From Ramlibacter henchirensis (GTDB lineage Bacteria > Pseudomonadota > Gammaproteobacteria > Burkholderiales > Burkholderiaceae_C), in assembly GCF_004682015.1 (NCBI RefSeq), contig NZ_SMLM01000003.1, forward strand, positions 496,001 through 560,000: DNA of 64,000 bases, read 5' to 3'. How positions within the stretch are numbered: position 1 is the first letter of the stretch; each line of letters begins with the position of its first letter. Position numbers and translations under genes: made by a program. Shown here piece after piece: positions 14,286 to 23,507 of the stretch. Below the pieces are notes generated by a model. It saw only the letters and a list, made by a program, of their open reading frames with translations. It was not told where the DNA came from and did not search any database.

Positions 14286-16360
14286 CCGCGCGACAGAACA
14301 CCGAAGCCCAGACCGCGTTCCAGGAGCGCGAGAAGGCCAACATCCTGGTCGTCGACGACCTCCAGGAGAAGCACATTGTTTTCCGGTCGATCCTGGACGA
14401 GCTGGGCGAGAACATCGTCAGCGCCCGGTCCGGCAAGGAGGCGCTGCGCTACATCCTCGAGATGGAGTTCGCGGTGATCCTGCTGGACGTCAACATGCCC
14501 GACATCGACGGGCTGGAGACGGCCAGCCTGATCCGGCACTACAAGAAGTCGGCCCAGACGCCGATCGTCTTCATCACCGCCTACGTCGACGAACTGCAGG
14601 CCAAGCGCGGCTACGCCCTGGGCGCGGTGGACTACATCCCGTCGCCCGTCGTGCCCGAGGTGCTGCGCTCCAAGGTGCGCGTGTTCGTCGAGCTCTGGCG
14701 CATGAACCGCCAGCTGCAGCTGCGGGCGGCCGAGCGCGAACAGCTCGCACGCTCGGAAGCGGCGCGCGCAGCGGCGGAGGAAGCCATCCACCGCGCGGAC
14801 TACCTGGCCGAAGTGAGCCAGGTGCTCTCGCGATCGCTGGAGCTGGAACACACCGTCCGCGCGCTGCTCGATGTATCCGTCCCGATGCTGTGCGACAAGG
14901 CGGTCGTGGCGCTGGTCGATTCCGAAGGCAACGTGGTGCGATCACACGGCACGGGCGGCGCCACCGCCGACGGCTTGCCCGAGGGCGCCCGCCAGGCGCT
15001 CTCTCGCGCCATCGCCACCCGCCACTTGCAGCTGTGGAAGGACGACGGGGAGGGCGCCGCGTTGTGTCCGTTGACCGCCGGCGAACGCGTGCGCGGCGTG
15101 CTGGTCCTGCAAGGCGACCCGCAGCAGTTCGACGGCGCACGGCTGGCGCTCGCGCGCGAAGTCGCGGGCCGCGCGTCCATCGCCATGGAGAACGCGCGCC
15201 TGTACAGCGCCGTGCAGGAGGCGGACCGGCGCAAGAACGAGTTCCTGGCCATGCTGGCCCACGAACTGCGCAACCCGCTCGCGCCCATCCGCAATGCGGT
15301 GCACATCATGCAGGGCACCGACGTCGACGGCCCCACCATGAACTGGGCACGCGACGTGATCAGCCGCCAGGCCGACCACATGGCGCGCCTGATCGACGAC
15401 CTGCTGGACGTCTCGCGCATCGTGCAGGGCAAGGTGGTGGTCAAGCCCGAGAAACTGAGCCTGGCCTCGCTGATCGAGCGCTCGGCGGAATCGAGCCTGC
15501 CGCGGCTGGAGGCGCGCAACCAGACGCTGGCGATGGAGCTGCCGCAGGAGTCCGTGCTGCTGGAAGGCGACTCGGTGCGGCTGTCGCAGGTGCTGTCCAA
15601 CCTGATCAACAACGCGTCGAAGTTCTCCCCGGCCGAAAGCCGCATCGCCGTCAAGGCGTCGTACACGGACGGCAAGGTCCGCATCTCGGTGAAGGACGAG
15701 GGAACGGGCATCGATCCGGCGTTCCTGCCTCACATCTTCGACCTCTTCGCGCAGGGCGACCAGTCGCTGGACCGCTCGCAGGGCGGCCTCGGCATCGGCC
15801 TCACACTGGTCAAGCACCTCGTGGAACTGCACGGCGGCACGGTCGACGCGCACAGCGAGGGCATCGGCAAGGGCACGGAAGTGTCCTTCACCCTGCCCGC
15901 GAAGCTGGGCCAGCTTGAGAAGTCGCAGCAGGTCGCGCCCATCACGCCCCGCAAGGCGGCGACCGAGCCGTCCACCGCGTCGCGCATCCTGGTCGTCGAC
16001 GACCTGATGGCATCGGCCGAGACGCTGATGACGCTGCTGGAAATGGAAGGCTTCCAGGTCAAGGTGGCCAACGAAGGCAAGGCGGCGCTGCAGATCGCGC
16101 AGGAGTTCCGGCCCGACGTCGTGCTGCTGGACATCGGACTGCCCGGCATGAACGGCTTCGAGGTGGCGCACCAGCTGCGCAGCCACCCTTCGTCGCAGGA
16201 CGCGCTGCTGATCGCGCTGACGGGCTACGGCGAAGCCGAAAGCCGCTCGCGCTCGGCCCAGGCCGGCTTCGACTTCCACATGGTCAAGCCGGCCGACGTG
16301 AACCTGCTGCTGTCGATGATCGCCAACCCGCAGGAAGCGCGCCGGGCCAAGGTCGCCTGA
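14282..16360 (+). CDS. hybrid histidine kinase with N-terminal receiver, GAF-like region and C-terminal receiver
   Basis: A 692-residue soluble REC-GAF-HisKA-HATPase-REC protein. Receiver 1 (about 20-140) has Asp69 in [14 protein letters not shown] linker helix rich in Arg, Glu and Ala and a GAF-like domain (about 175-310) precede HisKA, with His327 in [12 protein letters not shown], then an HATPase domain with [12 protein letters not shown]. The C-terminal receiver has Asp617 in [16 protein letters not shown] 14282 overlaps the preceding kinase stop (GTGA), so the two kinases are made together and probably form one phosphorelay: the third receiver of the large kinase could feed, or be fed by, this protein. 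There is no DNA-binding output domain and no membrane segment. TTG 14270 is an alternative start. Confidence 0.9.
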
Positions 16361-16371
16361 GCGGCGCCGCC

Positions 16372-16400
16372 TCTGACGAGCAGGGGCCCGCTGCTACAAT
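16372..16400 (+). promoter_or_regulatory. putative sigma-70 promoter of tRNA-Ser
   Basis: A good -10 box TACAAT (16395-16400) sits 12 nt before the tRNA 5' end. TCTGAC (16372-16377), 17 nt upstream, is a weak -35 candidate. The location between the kinase stop and the tRNA supports it. Confidence 0.6.
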
Positions 16401-16412
16401 CGCGGGCTCGCA

Positions 16413-16503
<91 letters not shown>

Positions 16504-16515
16504 CGCACAGTGAAC

Positions 16516-16538
16516 AGCCCCCGCCAGGGGGCTTTTTT
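16516..16538 (+). terminator. intrinsic terminator after tRNA-Ser
   Basis: The stem AGCCCCC (16516-16522) and GGGGGCT (16527-16533) with a GCCA loop is followed by T residues to 16538. It lies 13 nt after the tRNA CCA end. Confidence 0.93.
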
Positions 16539-16685
16539 CATTGGGAACCGCGGGGCGTTGATCCGCCAAGCCCTGCCACCGCGCGCGTTGATGAGCATCA
16601 GCGCTATGGTTCCCCCTGATTCCCCGTCGTCAGGATGCCCCTAGATTGAGGACCTTCGTCAGGTCGACGACAAGAAGGAGCCTCG

Positions 16686-17669
16686 ATGAAAGCCAGCAAG
16701 ATCCGCCGTGCGCTTGTCTCTGCAGCGCTTTTGAGCCTCGCATCAGCATGGGCCGCGCCCGCGCTTGCCCAAGCCTATCCGAGCCGGCCGATCACGCTGA
16801 TCGTGCCTTGGGGCGCGGGCGGCGGCACGGACGCCACGGCTCGCATCATCGGCTCGCTGCTGGAAAAGGAACTCGGCCAGCCCGTGAACGTCGTGAACCG
16901 CACGGGCGGCAGCGGCGTCGTGGGCCATGCGGCGATCGCGTCGGCTCCGCCCGATGGCTACACCATCGGCATGGCCACGGTGGAGATCGGCATGATGCAC
17001 TGGCAGGGCCTGACGGAACTCTCCGGTGCGTCGTACACGCCGATCGGCCTGGTGAACGCCGATCCGGCGGGGGTGCAGGTCCGCGCCGACGCCCCCTACA
17101 AGACCATCCAGGACCTGCTCACCGCCATCAAGGCCAATCCGGGGAAGTTCAAGGCGTCCGGCACCGGCCAGGGCGGCATCTGGCATCTCGCGCTGGCAGG
17201 ACTGCTGCGCGACCAGAAGATCGACCCGGCCGCGGTGCCCTGGGTGCCGAGCAACGGCGCTGCGCCCGGCCTTCAGGACATGGTGGCCGGTGGCATCGAG
17301 ATCGCCCCGGTGTCGCTGCCGGAAGCCCGTTCGCTCATAGACGCAGGCAAGGTGAAGAGCCTGGCCATCATGGCCGACAAGCCGGCGGCGCTCTATCCCA
17401 ACGTGCCGACCGTCAAGGCGGCACTCGGCAGCAACTGGACCATGGCCGCGTGGCGCGGCATCGTCGCGCCCAAGGGCATTCCGAAGGACGTCCAGGACAA
17501 GCTGGCCGCCGCCATCGGGAAGATCGCCGCCAGCAAGGAATACAACGAGTTCATGACCAGCCGCGGCTTCGGCGTCATCTACGCGCCCGCCGACGAGTTC
17601 GGCCGCTTCATGGCCAAGTCGGACGCCGAACTCGGCGCCACGATGAAGGCCGTCGGGCTGGCCAAGTAA
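16686..17669 (+). CDS. tctC: tripartite tricarboxylate transporter substrate-binding protein (Bug/TctC family)
   Basis: A 327-residue periplasmic receptor of the Bug family, greatly expanded in Burkholderiales; members bind carboxylates for TctAB-type secondary importers. A Sec signal peptide ends about residue 29 (ASAWAAPALAQA), and the mature protein begins YPSRPITLIVPWGAGGGTD, the Bug hallmark carrying ligand-carboxylate contacts. The ribosome-binding site AAGGAG at 16676-16681 fits ATG 16686. Unlike most Bug receptors, which are orphans, this one is followed immediately by tctB and tctA, so it belongs to a complete three-part importer. The ligand (citrate-like or aromatic acid) cannot be read from sequence. 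Confidence 0.93.
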   Translation: MKASKIRRALVSAALLSLASAWAAPALAQAYPSRPITLIVPWGAGGGTDATARIIGSLLEKELGQPVNVVNRTGGSGVVGHAAIASAPPDGYTIGMATVEIGMMHWQGLTELSGASYTPIGLVNADPAGVQVRADAPYKTIQDLLTAIKANPGKFKASGTGQGGIWHLALAGLLRDQKIDPAAVPWVPSNGAAPGLQDMVAGGIEIAPVSLPEARSLIDAGKVKSLAIMADKPAALYPNVPTVKAALGSNWTMAAWRGIVAPKGIPKDVQDKLAAAIGKIAASKEYNEFMTSRGFGVIYAPADEFGRFMAKSDAELGATMKAVGLAK

Positions 17670-17676
17670 GAGGCCG

Positions 17677-18153
17677 GTGAAACTCAACGACGCAGTCCTC
17701 GGCGCGCTCTTCATCGCGCTCGGGGCGGCGGTGCTCTTCGGGGTCCAGGGCTTCCCCAAGATCCCGGGGCAACCGGTCGGTCCGGCGCTCTTTCCGGGCC
17801 TGATCGCCACCGGCCTGTGCGTCGCGGGCGCCGTGTTGCTGGTGCAGGGCTGGCGCGGCCGCCGCAACGGCGAGCGGTGGCTCGCGTGGGAACCGTGGGT
17901 CCAGTCACCCCGGCACGTGGCCGCGCTCGCGGTGTTGCTCGGCTCCGTGCTCCTGTACATCTTCGCGGCCGGGAAGGTCGGCTTCCTGCCGCTTGCCGTC
18001 TTGATCCTGTCGGCTCTGTTCATGACGCTGCGCGTGCCTCCCGGCCGCGCCGTCCTCATCGCCGTCATTGCCGCACTGGTGGTGCACTTCGCCTTCTACA
18101 AGCTGCTTCGAGTGCCGCTTCCCTGGGGCGTGCTGACGCCCTATGCCTGGTAG
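17677..18153 (+). CDS. tctB: tripartite tricarboxylate transporter small membrane subunit TctB
   Basis: A 158-residue protein with four predicted TM helices (about 5-25, 38-58, 80-100 and 105-150), matching TctB, the small integral-membrane subunit of the sodium/proton-driven TTT importer. The segment GFPKIPGQPVGPALFPGLIA is typical of the family. The start is GTG 17677, 7 nt after the tctC stop. It is co-transcribed with tctC and tctA. Confidence 0.9.
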   Translation: MKLNDAVLGALFIALGAAVLFGVQGFPKIPGQPVGPALFPGLIATGLCVAGAVLLVQGWRGRRNGERWLAWEPWVQSPRHVAALAVLLGSVLLYIFAAGKVGFLPLAVLILSALFMTLRVPPGRAVLIAVIAALVVHFAFYKLLRVPLPWGVLTPYAW

Positions 18154-18160
18154 GTGACCC

Positions 18161-19678
18161 GTGTTCCAGGCAGTCGCCCAGGCCTTCGCGATGGTGTTCG
18201 AGCCGTACACCATCGCCGTGATGCTCGGTGCCTCGCTCTTCGGCTTGTTCGTGGGCGCGGTCCCCGGCCTCACGGCGACGATGGCCACGGCGCTGCTGGT
18301 GCCCGTCACCTTCTTCATGCCGCCGATCCCCGCCATCGCAGCGATGGTCACCGCCACTGCGATGGCGATCTTCTCGGGCGACATCCCGGGCTGCCTGCTG
18401 CGCATTCCGGGCACGCCCGCATCGGCCGCCTACACGGACGAAGCGTTCGCCATGACGCGCAAGGGCGAGGCCGAACTCGCGCTCGGCGCCGGCCTCGTCT
18501 TCTCCGCCGTGGGGGGACTTTTCGGGACGGTGGCGCTGATCGTTGCGGCCCCCGCGCTGGCGGAGTTCGCACTGAACTTCAGTTCGTTCGAGTATTTCTG
18601 GCTGGTCCTGTTGGGGCTTACCTGCGCCGTCCTCATCACCGGCGACCAGCCGCTCAAGGGCGTCGTGACGCTCCTGCTCGGACTGCTGGTCGCCTGCGTG
18701 GGCCTGGGCAACCCCGCGGGTTTCCCGCGCTTCACCTTCGGCAACGCGGAAATGACGGGCGGCATCGGGATGATCCCGATGATGATCGGCATGTTCGCCA
18801 TCTCCGAGGTGATCCGCTACGTCGTCGACACCAGCCCGCCGGCGGAAGTCGTGGTCGACAAGGTCGGCAATGTGATGCGCGGGCAATGGGCGCTGGCGAA
18901 GAAATACCCCGTGCAGATCCTGCGAGGGAGCACCCTGGGCACGGCCGTGGGCGCGCTGCCCGGAGCCGGCGCGGACATCGCCGCCTGGATGTCCTATGCG
19001 ATGAGCAAGAGGTTCTCGAAGGAGCCCGAGAAATTCGGCACCGGCCATGTCGAAGGCATCGTCGAGTCGGGCGCGGCGAACAACAGCGCGCTGGCGGGGG
19101 CGTGGATCCCGGCGCTGGTGTTCGGCATCCCGGGCGATTCGATCACGGCCATCGTGATCGGCGTGCTGTACATGAAGAACATGAACCCCGGGCCGACGCT
19201 GTTCACGACCAATCCGCAGAACATCTATGCCGTGTTCCTGCTCTTCATCATCGCGAACATCATCATGGTTCCGCTGGGCCTGCTCTGCATCAAGGTCGCC
19301 AAGCGCATCCTGCGGGTGCCGCGCAACGTGCTCATGCCGCTGATCCTGCTGTTCTGCATCGTGGGCACGTTCGCCATCAACAACACGCCGTTCGACGTGG
19401 CCGTGATGCTCGTCGCGGGCGTGGTGGCCTACGTGCTGGAAGCGAACCGTTACCCGATCGCGCCCGCGATCCTGGGCGTGGTGCTGGGCGGCATGCTGGA
19501 GGAAAACTTCATCACGTCGATGATCAAGTCCGAGGGCGATCTCTCCGCCTTCGTCGGACGGCCGATCGCGGCCGGGCTCGCGGCCCTCACGTTCCTCGTG
19601 TGGTTCGCGCTTCCCCTGCTGCGAGCGCTGCGCAGCAGGAGGCAGGCGGCGCTCCGGTCCTCGGCGTCGCCGCGCTGA
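18161..19678 (+). CDS. tctA: tripartite tricarboxylate transporter large permease TctA
   Basis: A 505-residue permease with about 11-12 hydrophobic helices, the transport channel of the TctABC importer. Family motifs are visible: FGLFVGAVPGLTATMATALL, then GDIPGCLLRIPGTPASAAYT, and GAANNSALAGAWIPALVFGIPGD as two short runs, the two Gly/Pro-rich inverted motifs thought to form the substrate path. GTG 18161 is used, 7 nt after the tctB stop. It ends just before a perfect palindrome that probably terminates the operon. Confidence 0.94.
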   Translation: MFQAVAQAFAMVFEPYTIAVMLGASLFGLFVGAVPGLTATMATALLVPVTFFMPPIPAIAAMVTATAMAIFSGDIPGCLLRIPGTPASAAYTDEAFAMTRKGEAELALGAGLVFSAVGGLFGTVALIVAAPALAEFALNFSSFEYFWLVLLGLTCAVLITGDQPLKGVVTLLLGLLVACVGLGNPAGFPRFTFGNAEMTGGIGMIPMMIGMFAISEVIRYVVDTSPPAEVVVDKVGNVMRGQWALAKKYPVQILRGSTLGTAVGALPGAGADIAAWMSYAMSKRFSKEPEKFGTGHVEGIVESGAANNSALAGAWIPALVFGIPGDSITAIVIGVLYMKNMNPGPTLFTTNPQNIYAVFLLFIIANIIMVPLGLLCIKVAKRILRVPRNVLMPLILLFCIVGTFAINNTPFDVAVMLVAGVVAYVLEANRYPIAPAILGVVLGGMLEENFITSMIKSEGDLSAFVGRPIAAGLAALTFLVWFALPLLRALRSRRQAALRSSASPR

Positions 19679-19679
19679 G

Positions 19680-19703
19680 GGCAGCTTCCGGCCGGAAGCT
19701 GCC
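19680..19703. terminator. perfect 24-nt palindrome between convergent genes
   Basis: Two 12-nt perfect inverted arms (19680-19691 and 19692-19703, core CCGGCCGG, outer GGCAGC/GCTGCC) lie 1 nt after the tctA stop and 8 nt before the stop of the convergent gene. It would form a strong hairpin on both strands but lacks a T tract. A bidirectional terminator or mRNA-stabilising hairpin is the best reading. Confidence 0.65.
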
Positions 19704-19711
19704 GTCCTCGC

Positions 19712-20599
19712 TTACTGTCGCTTGAGCATGGCGCCGATGACCGCGCCGAGGCCGAGCGCCACCACGGCGGACGTGACCGGCCGAGATGAAATCATGCCGC
19801 GCGGTTCGACATCGACCCGATCGCGCTGCCAGGCGGTCCCGTTGCCTTTTTCATCGACGGTGACGTACGCCATGCCGGTCTCCGGACGGCGGCGCTGCAG
19901 CCAGAGCGTCGTCAGCAGTGCGCCGGCGCCGAGCATCGCCCCGGCCCCGACGAGTGGACGGGCCTGCACTTCCGAGCGCGCCATGCTGCCGTACTCCTGC
20001 GACCTGGCCAGCAGGCGTTGCGTGGCCAGCCGCATCTGCAGAGGCACGGTACTGACCTTGCGCGCCAGCGTGGATGCCGTGGATTCGGCGCCCGCCAGGC
20101 CCAGGCTCGCGGCCGCCCCCGCTTTGCCCGCCGCTTCCTGCCCGGTCGCCCGCAGGCCCTGCATGTAGGAACCGGCCGTGTCCGTCCAGCGCCTGGCGGA
20201 TCGATCAGGTGACGGGCTCGCCTCCCACGTCGGCCGCGTATACGCAGGCACATTGACGACGCGCACCTTCGGCTTCCTGCGCGTGAACACCTTGTCGAGG
20301 ACCACGCCGGCGCCGACCGCAATGGCAGCGGACTGCAGCGGTTGGGCGTTGATGCGCTCGCGTACCTTGTCTCCATATTGCCGGGCCTGCTCGCCGTACT
20401 TGTCCCGGCTGGACATCACGCCCCGGCTCCTGGAATCCAGGCTCTGCTCGACGCTGTCGATGGCCCGGTGGACCGCGGCGGCGAAGCGGTGGATACGCTC
20501 ACGCGCATCGAACCCGCCCCGGGTGGACGCGTCGTAGCCGACGGGTTTGGCGAGCAAGGCTGCGGTAGTGGTCGAGTCTGAAGTCGTCTGGGTAATCAA
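19712..20599 (-). CDS. hypothetical protein with Gly-rich helices (ElaB/YqjD-like character)
   Basis: A 295-residue protein I do not recognise as a named family. It is rich in Ala, Arg and Ser and has two glycine-rich hydrophobic helices (about residues 95-112, AAIAVGAGVVLDKVF; and about 205-225, PLVGAGAMLGAGALLTTLW) plus a C-terminal VVALGLGAVIGAMLKRQ. This resembles the C-terminal anchor of ElaB/YqjD (DUF883) ribosome-associated membrane proteins, used twice or three times. TTG 20599 is the likely start because GGAGG lies 5 nt upstream; no ATG or GTG fits better. It is a single gene convergent with tctA. A role in envelope or stress physiology is only a guess. Confidence 0.7.
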   Translation of the reverse strand: MITQTTSDSTTTAALLAKPVGYDASTRGGFDARERIHRFAAAVHRAIDSVEQSLDSRSRGVMSSRDKYGEQARQYGDKVRERINAQPLQSAAIAVGAGVVLDKVFTRRKPKVRVVNVPAYTRPTWEASPSPDRSARRWTDTAGSYMQGLRATGQEAAGKAGAAASLGLAGAESTASTLARKVSTVPLQMRLATQRLLARSQEYGSMARSEVQARPLVGAGAMLGAGALLTTLWLQRRRPETGMAYVTVDEKGNGTAWQRDRVDVEPRGMISSRPVTSAVVALGLGAVIGAMLKRQ

Positions 20600-20841
20600 G
20601 ATTTCCTCCAAGATTTGAGAAAGGCGAGCAAGGCGTCATCCCGCTGGAAAAGATCCAGGGCCGGAGACGGAACACCCGTCGCGCGAGAGAGATGGCGGCA
20701 CCGATGGGTACCGCGATCCGGTGCCTTCAGAAGGCCGGGGTAGTGTCCCCGCAGCGAGCGGTCCGCTCCTCTCATCCGGGGGTATCAACTTGTCAATTAG
20801 ACGGTGGCCGACGCCATCCTTTGCAGCCGCGACGAAGCGAT
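20600..20841. other. intergenic region without a gene
   Basis: About 240 bp between two minus-strand genes. It must hold the promoter of the ElaB/YqjD-like gene and the 3' end of the MarR transcript. No convincing gene, terminator hairpin or operator repeat stands out. Confidence 0.5.
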
Positions 20842-21342
20842 TCAGGGCAGCTCTTCGTCGTCGGACGCGAAGGCCCCGCCTTCCTCGGCGAGGTTCTTGT
20901 GCAGCTCGATCATCTGCTTGAGCGTGGCCTTCAGTTCAGCGGACCGGGCCAGCCCGAAAGGCTCGAGCACGCGATGCTCGTGGACGAGTGCGAGATCGAT
21001 CAGGCCCGCGACCTGCCGTTCACCCGCTGCGGTGATCGAGATCAGCGTGATGCGCCGGTCGGTGTCGTGCGGAATCCGTTTGATGTGCCCGCGGCTTTCC
21101 ATGCGGTCCAGCACGCGGGTGAGGGTAGGCTGCTTGAGCACCGTGCGCCGGGCCAGGCTGCCGATGCTCATCGGCTCTGCGCCTGCCAGCGTCGCCAGCA
21201 CGCGCCATTCGGAAATCGTGAATCCCTTGGACGTGACGGTCCGGTGGAACTCGCCCGAGATCAGGTGGCTCGCCTGCGCCAGCAGCGCGGGCAGGTAGTC
21301 GTCCACGAAGGGGCGCTTGTGGGCTTTGGCGGCCTTGCTCAT
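20842..21342 (-). CDS. MarR-family transcriptional regulator
   Basis: A 166-residue winged-helix regulator. The DNA-binding core reads FTISEWRVLATLAGAEPMSIGSL, LKQPTLTRVLDRME and the wing DTDRRITLISIT; the helices at 15-40 and 120-155 form the dimer interface. MarR proteins usually repress divergent catabolic genes until an aromatic acid or its CoA ester binds. It is divergent from the opine-dehydrogenase-like operon with a 103-bp gap containing a TTGACA promoter and an operator candidate. A close paralogue sits at 25218-25747. ATG 21342 is chosen because a purine-rich GGGAGAA lies just upstream. The effector is unknown. Confidence 0.9.
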   Translation of the reverse strand: MSKAAKAHKRPFVDDYLPALLAQASHLISGEFHRTVTSKGFTISEWRVLATLAGAEPMSIGSLARRTVLKQPTLTRVLDRMESRGHIKRIPHDTDRRITLISITAAGERQVAGLIDLALVHEHRVLEPFGLARSAELKATLKQMIELHKNLAEEGGAFASDDEELP

Positions 21343-21381
21343 CCCGGAATTCTCCCTCGCGCCGAGGCAGCGCACACATCC

Positions 21382-21410
21382 TTGACAGATCAATATATGA
21401 AAAGTAATGT
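21382..21410 (+). promoter_or_regulatory. sigma-70 promoter with embedded MarR operator candidate
   Basis: TTGACA (21382-21387) and TAATGT (21405-21410) are spaced by 17 nt and point toward the plus-strand operon. The AT-rich motif ATATGAAAAGTAATG (21395-21409) fills the spacer and -10. The same motif, with one change, occurs at the other MarR gene (25735-25749), so it is a good operator candidate. Confidence 0.7.
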
Positions 21411-21445
21411 ACCCCGCCGGCGTTGCGCCGGGCAGGAGTACACAG

Positions 21446-22519
21446 ATGAGAATCGCCATCCTCGGCGGTGGCCACGGCTGCTACGCGGCCGCCGCCGACC
21501 TCGCCGAAGCCGGTCACCAGGTGAGCCTCTGGCGCCGTGACGCCAGGGCGCTGCAGCCCGTCATCGACAGCGGCTCGATCAAGCTCAAGGACGCCGACGG
21601 CGCGCGCGACGTGGCCATCGCCCGCGCGACGGCCGACATCCGCGATGCACTCTCCGGTGCCCAGCTTGTCCTGATCCCTTCGCCGGCGATCGCCCAGGCC
21701 GATATCGCGCGAGCCATGGCGCCGCACCTGGTGGACGGCCAGGTCGTGTTCCTGCCGCCGGGCACTTTCGGAAGCTTCGTGATGGCCCGCATCGTCCGTG
21801 AGAGCGGCAATCGCGCCGACGTCGCCTGGGCCGAGACGGGCACCTTGCCCTGGCTCGCGCGCAAGCATGGCGAGCGCGAGGTCAACGTCACGGTGCGAGC
21901 CGTGCGTTTGCCGACAGGCGTCTACCCGGCTCGCAAGGCCGAGCAGGCGCTCGCGGTGATCCGTGAAGCCTTCCCCAGCGTGCACGGATGCGGTGACGCG
22001 TTGTCCGGCGCGTTGATGAACGCGGGTCCGATCATCCACCCGCCCTTGATCGTGATGAACGCGGCCCCGCTGCAGCACTTCGAGCGCTGGGACATCCACA
22101 ACGAAGGCACGCAGCCCGCGGTGCGGGCCGTAACGGACCGGCTGGACCAGGAACGCATCGCGGTGCGCGAGGCGCTCGGTTATTCCGCGCCTCACTATCC
22201 GCTCGCCGACCACTACCTCAACGACCGCTGGATGTACGGCGACGCCCACAAGAAACTGGTGAAGTCCGGCGACTGGCGCGAGAACATCGACCTGCACACG
22301 CACCGCTACGTAACGGAAGACACGGAGCTGGGCCTCGCGTTCCTGGCGTCCGTGGCCCGTTGGACGGGAACGGACGCACCGATCGCCCAGGGGCTGCTGG
22401 CCGTCGTCGGCGGTTTCCTCGGCCGCGACCTGCGCCGCGGGCAGCGCACGCTGGAAGGCCTCGGGCTCGCCGGCATGCGCCGCGAAGACCTGCAGCAACT
22501 GCTTCACAAGGGCGAATGA
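21446..22519 (+). CDS. NAD/NADP octopine/nopaline dehydrogenase family protein
   Basis: A 357-residue two-domain oxidoreductase. The N-terminal Rossmann domain starts RIAILGGGHGCYAAAADLAE (GxGxxxA-type cofactor site). The C-terminal helical domain has the family stretch LMNAGPIIHPPLIVMNAAPL and the segment HYPLADHY. Family members oxidise or form opines (N-carboxyalkyl amino acids) or related secondary amines with NAD(P)H. ATG 21446 follows CAGGAG by 8 nt; the frame extends upstream but without a better site. It is the first gene of a four-gene operon divergent from MarR, with the next gene 1 nt after its stop. A catabolic direction is inferred from the operon; the substrate is unknown. Confidence 0.85.
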   Translation: MRIAILGGGHGCYAAAADLAEAGHQVSLWRRDARALQPVIDSGSIKLKDADGARDVAIARATADIRDALSGAQLVLIPSPAIAQADIARAMAPHLVDGQVVFLPPGTFGSFVMARIVRESGNRADVAWAETGTLPWLARKHGEREVNVTVRAVRLPTGVYPARKAEQALAVIREAFPSVHGCGDALSGALMNAGPIIHPPLIVMNAAPLQHFERWDIHNEGTQPAVRAVTDRLDQERIAVREALGYSAPHYPLADHYLNDRWMYGDAHKKLVKSGDWRENIDLHTHRYVTEDTELGLAFLASVARWTGTDAPIAQGLLAVVGGFLGRDLRRGQRTLEGLGLAGMRREDLQQLLHKGE

Positions 22520-22520
22520 C

Positions 22521-23507
22521 ATGGCGCGCTTCGTTGCCGTCGGTGCGGGGCGGATGGGCCGCGGCATCGCGATCAGTTTTGCTTACGCCGGCTACCGCAT
22601 CGCGCTCGTGGACCTGCGCCAGCGCAGCCCCGAGGCCTGGAGCAAGCTGCGGGAGGAGGCCATGGCCGAGGTCCGCGCGAGCCTGCAAGGCCTGGTGAAA
22701 CTCGGCGCGCTCCAGCCGGAGCAAGTGGAGCCCATCGCCAGCCGCGTGGAACTGGTCGACGCCGCCGGCGCAGCGGCGGCGCTTGCGCAAGCCGAGCTCG
22801 TGTTCGAGGGCGTACCCGAGACGATGGAGGCCAAGCGAGACGCCTTCGCGCAGATCAACCGGCTCTGCCGCGAGGACGCCATTCTCACTTCCACCACCAG
22901 CAGCATCCTGGTGACGCAGCTGGCGGAACTGGTGCACCGGCCGGAGCGCTTCCTCAACATGCACTGGCTCAATCCCGCGTACCTGATCCCGGTGGTGGAG
23001 CTGAGCACGCATGCGGGCACCAACGCGGAAGTCGTGGCTCGCACCCGTGCACTGATGGAAGGCATCGGCAAGCTGCCGGTCGTGTGCGGGCCGGCGCCCG
23101 GCTACATCGTGCCGCGCCTGCAGGCGCTGGTGATGAACGAGGCAGCGCGCATGGTGGAGGAGGGCGTCGCCACCGCCGAGGAAATCGACAAGGCCACTCG
23201 CTTCGGCATGGGCCTGCGCTTCGCAGCGCTGGGGGTCGTGGAGTTCATCGATTTCGGCGGCTGCGACATCCTGTTCCACGCCAGCCGCGAGATGGCCGGC
23301 ACCATCGACGCCTCCCGCTACGAGACGCCGGGCATCGTCACGAAGATGATGGAAGAGGGCCGGCTGGGGCTGAAGACCGGCAGCGGCTTCTACGAGTACG
23401 CAGGGAAAGACACGGGCGCTTACCGCGTGGACGTGCTGTCGCGAACGCTCGGCATGCTGCGGCACGCGGGCTTGTGGCGGCCGCCGGCCGACAAGACCCT
23501 CGCATGA
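22521..23507 (+). CDS. 3-hydroxyacyl-CoA dehydrogenase family protein
   Basis: A 328-residue NAD-dependent dehydrogenase. The Rossmann motif is FVAVGAGRMGRGIAISFAYAG, the catalytic His lies in MHWLNPAYLIPVVELS, and the C-terminal dimerisation domain carries GPAPGYIVPRLQA and GLKTGSGFYEY. The length fits stand-alone HADs and L-gulonate/carnitine-dehydrogenase-like relatives rather than the long FadB fusion. It overlaps the next gene in ATGA. In this operon it could oxidise a 3-hydroxy acid or its CoA ester made from the product of the opine-like dehydrogenase. The specific substrate is not visible. Confidence 0.88.
   Translation: MARFVAVGAGRMGRGIAISFAYAGYRIALVDLRQRSPEAWSKLREEAMAEVRASLQGLVKLGALQPEQVEPIASRVELVDAAGAAAALAQAELVFEGVPETMEAKRDAFAQINRLCREDAILTSTTSSILVTQLAELVHRPERFLNMHWLNPAYLIPVVELSTHAGTNAEVVARTRALMEGIGKLPVVCGPAPGYIVPRLQALVMNEAARMVEEGVATAEEIDKATRFGMGLRFAALGVVEFIDFGGCDILFHASREMAGTIDASRYETPGIVTKMMEEGRLGLKTGSGFYEYAGKDTGAYRVDVLSRTLGMLRHAGLWRPPADKTLA

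Noticed and set aside
20692-21540. Plus-strand open frame across the intergenic region and MarR
   Set aside because: It is antisense to the MarR coding sequence and lacks any recognisable protein features.
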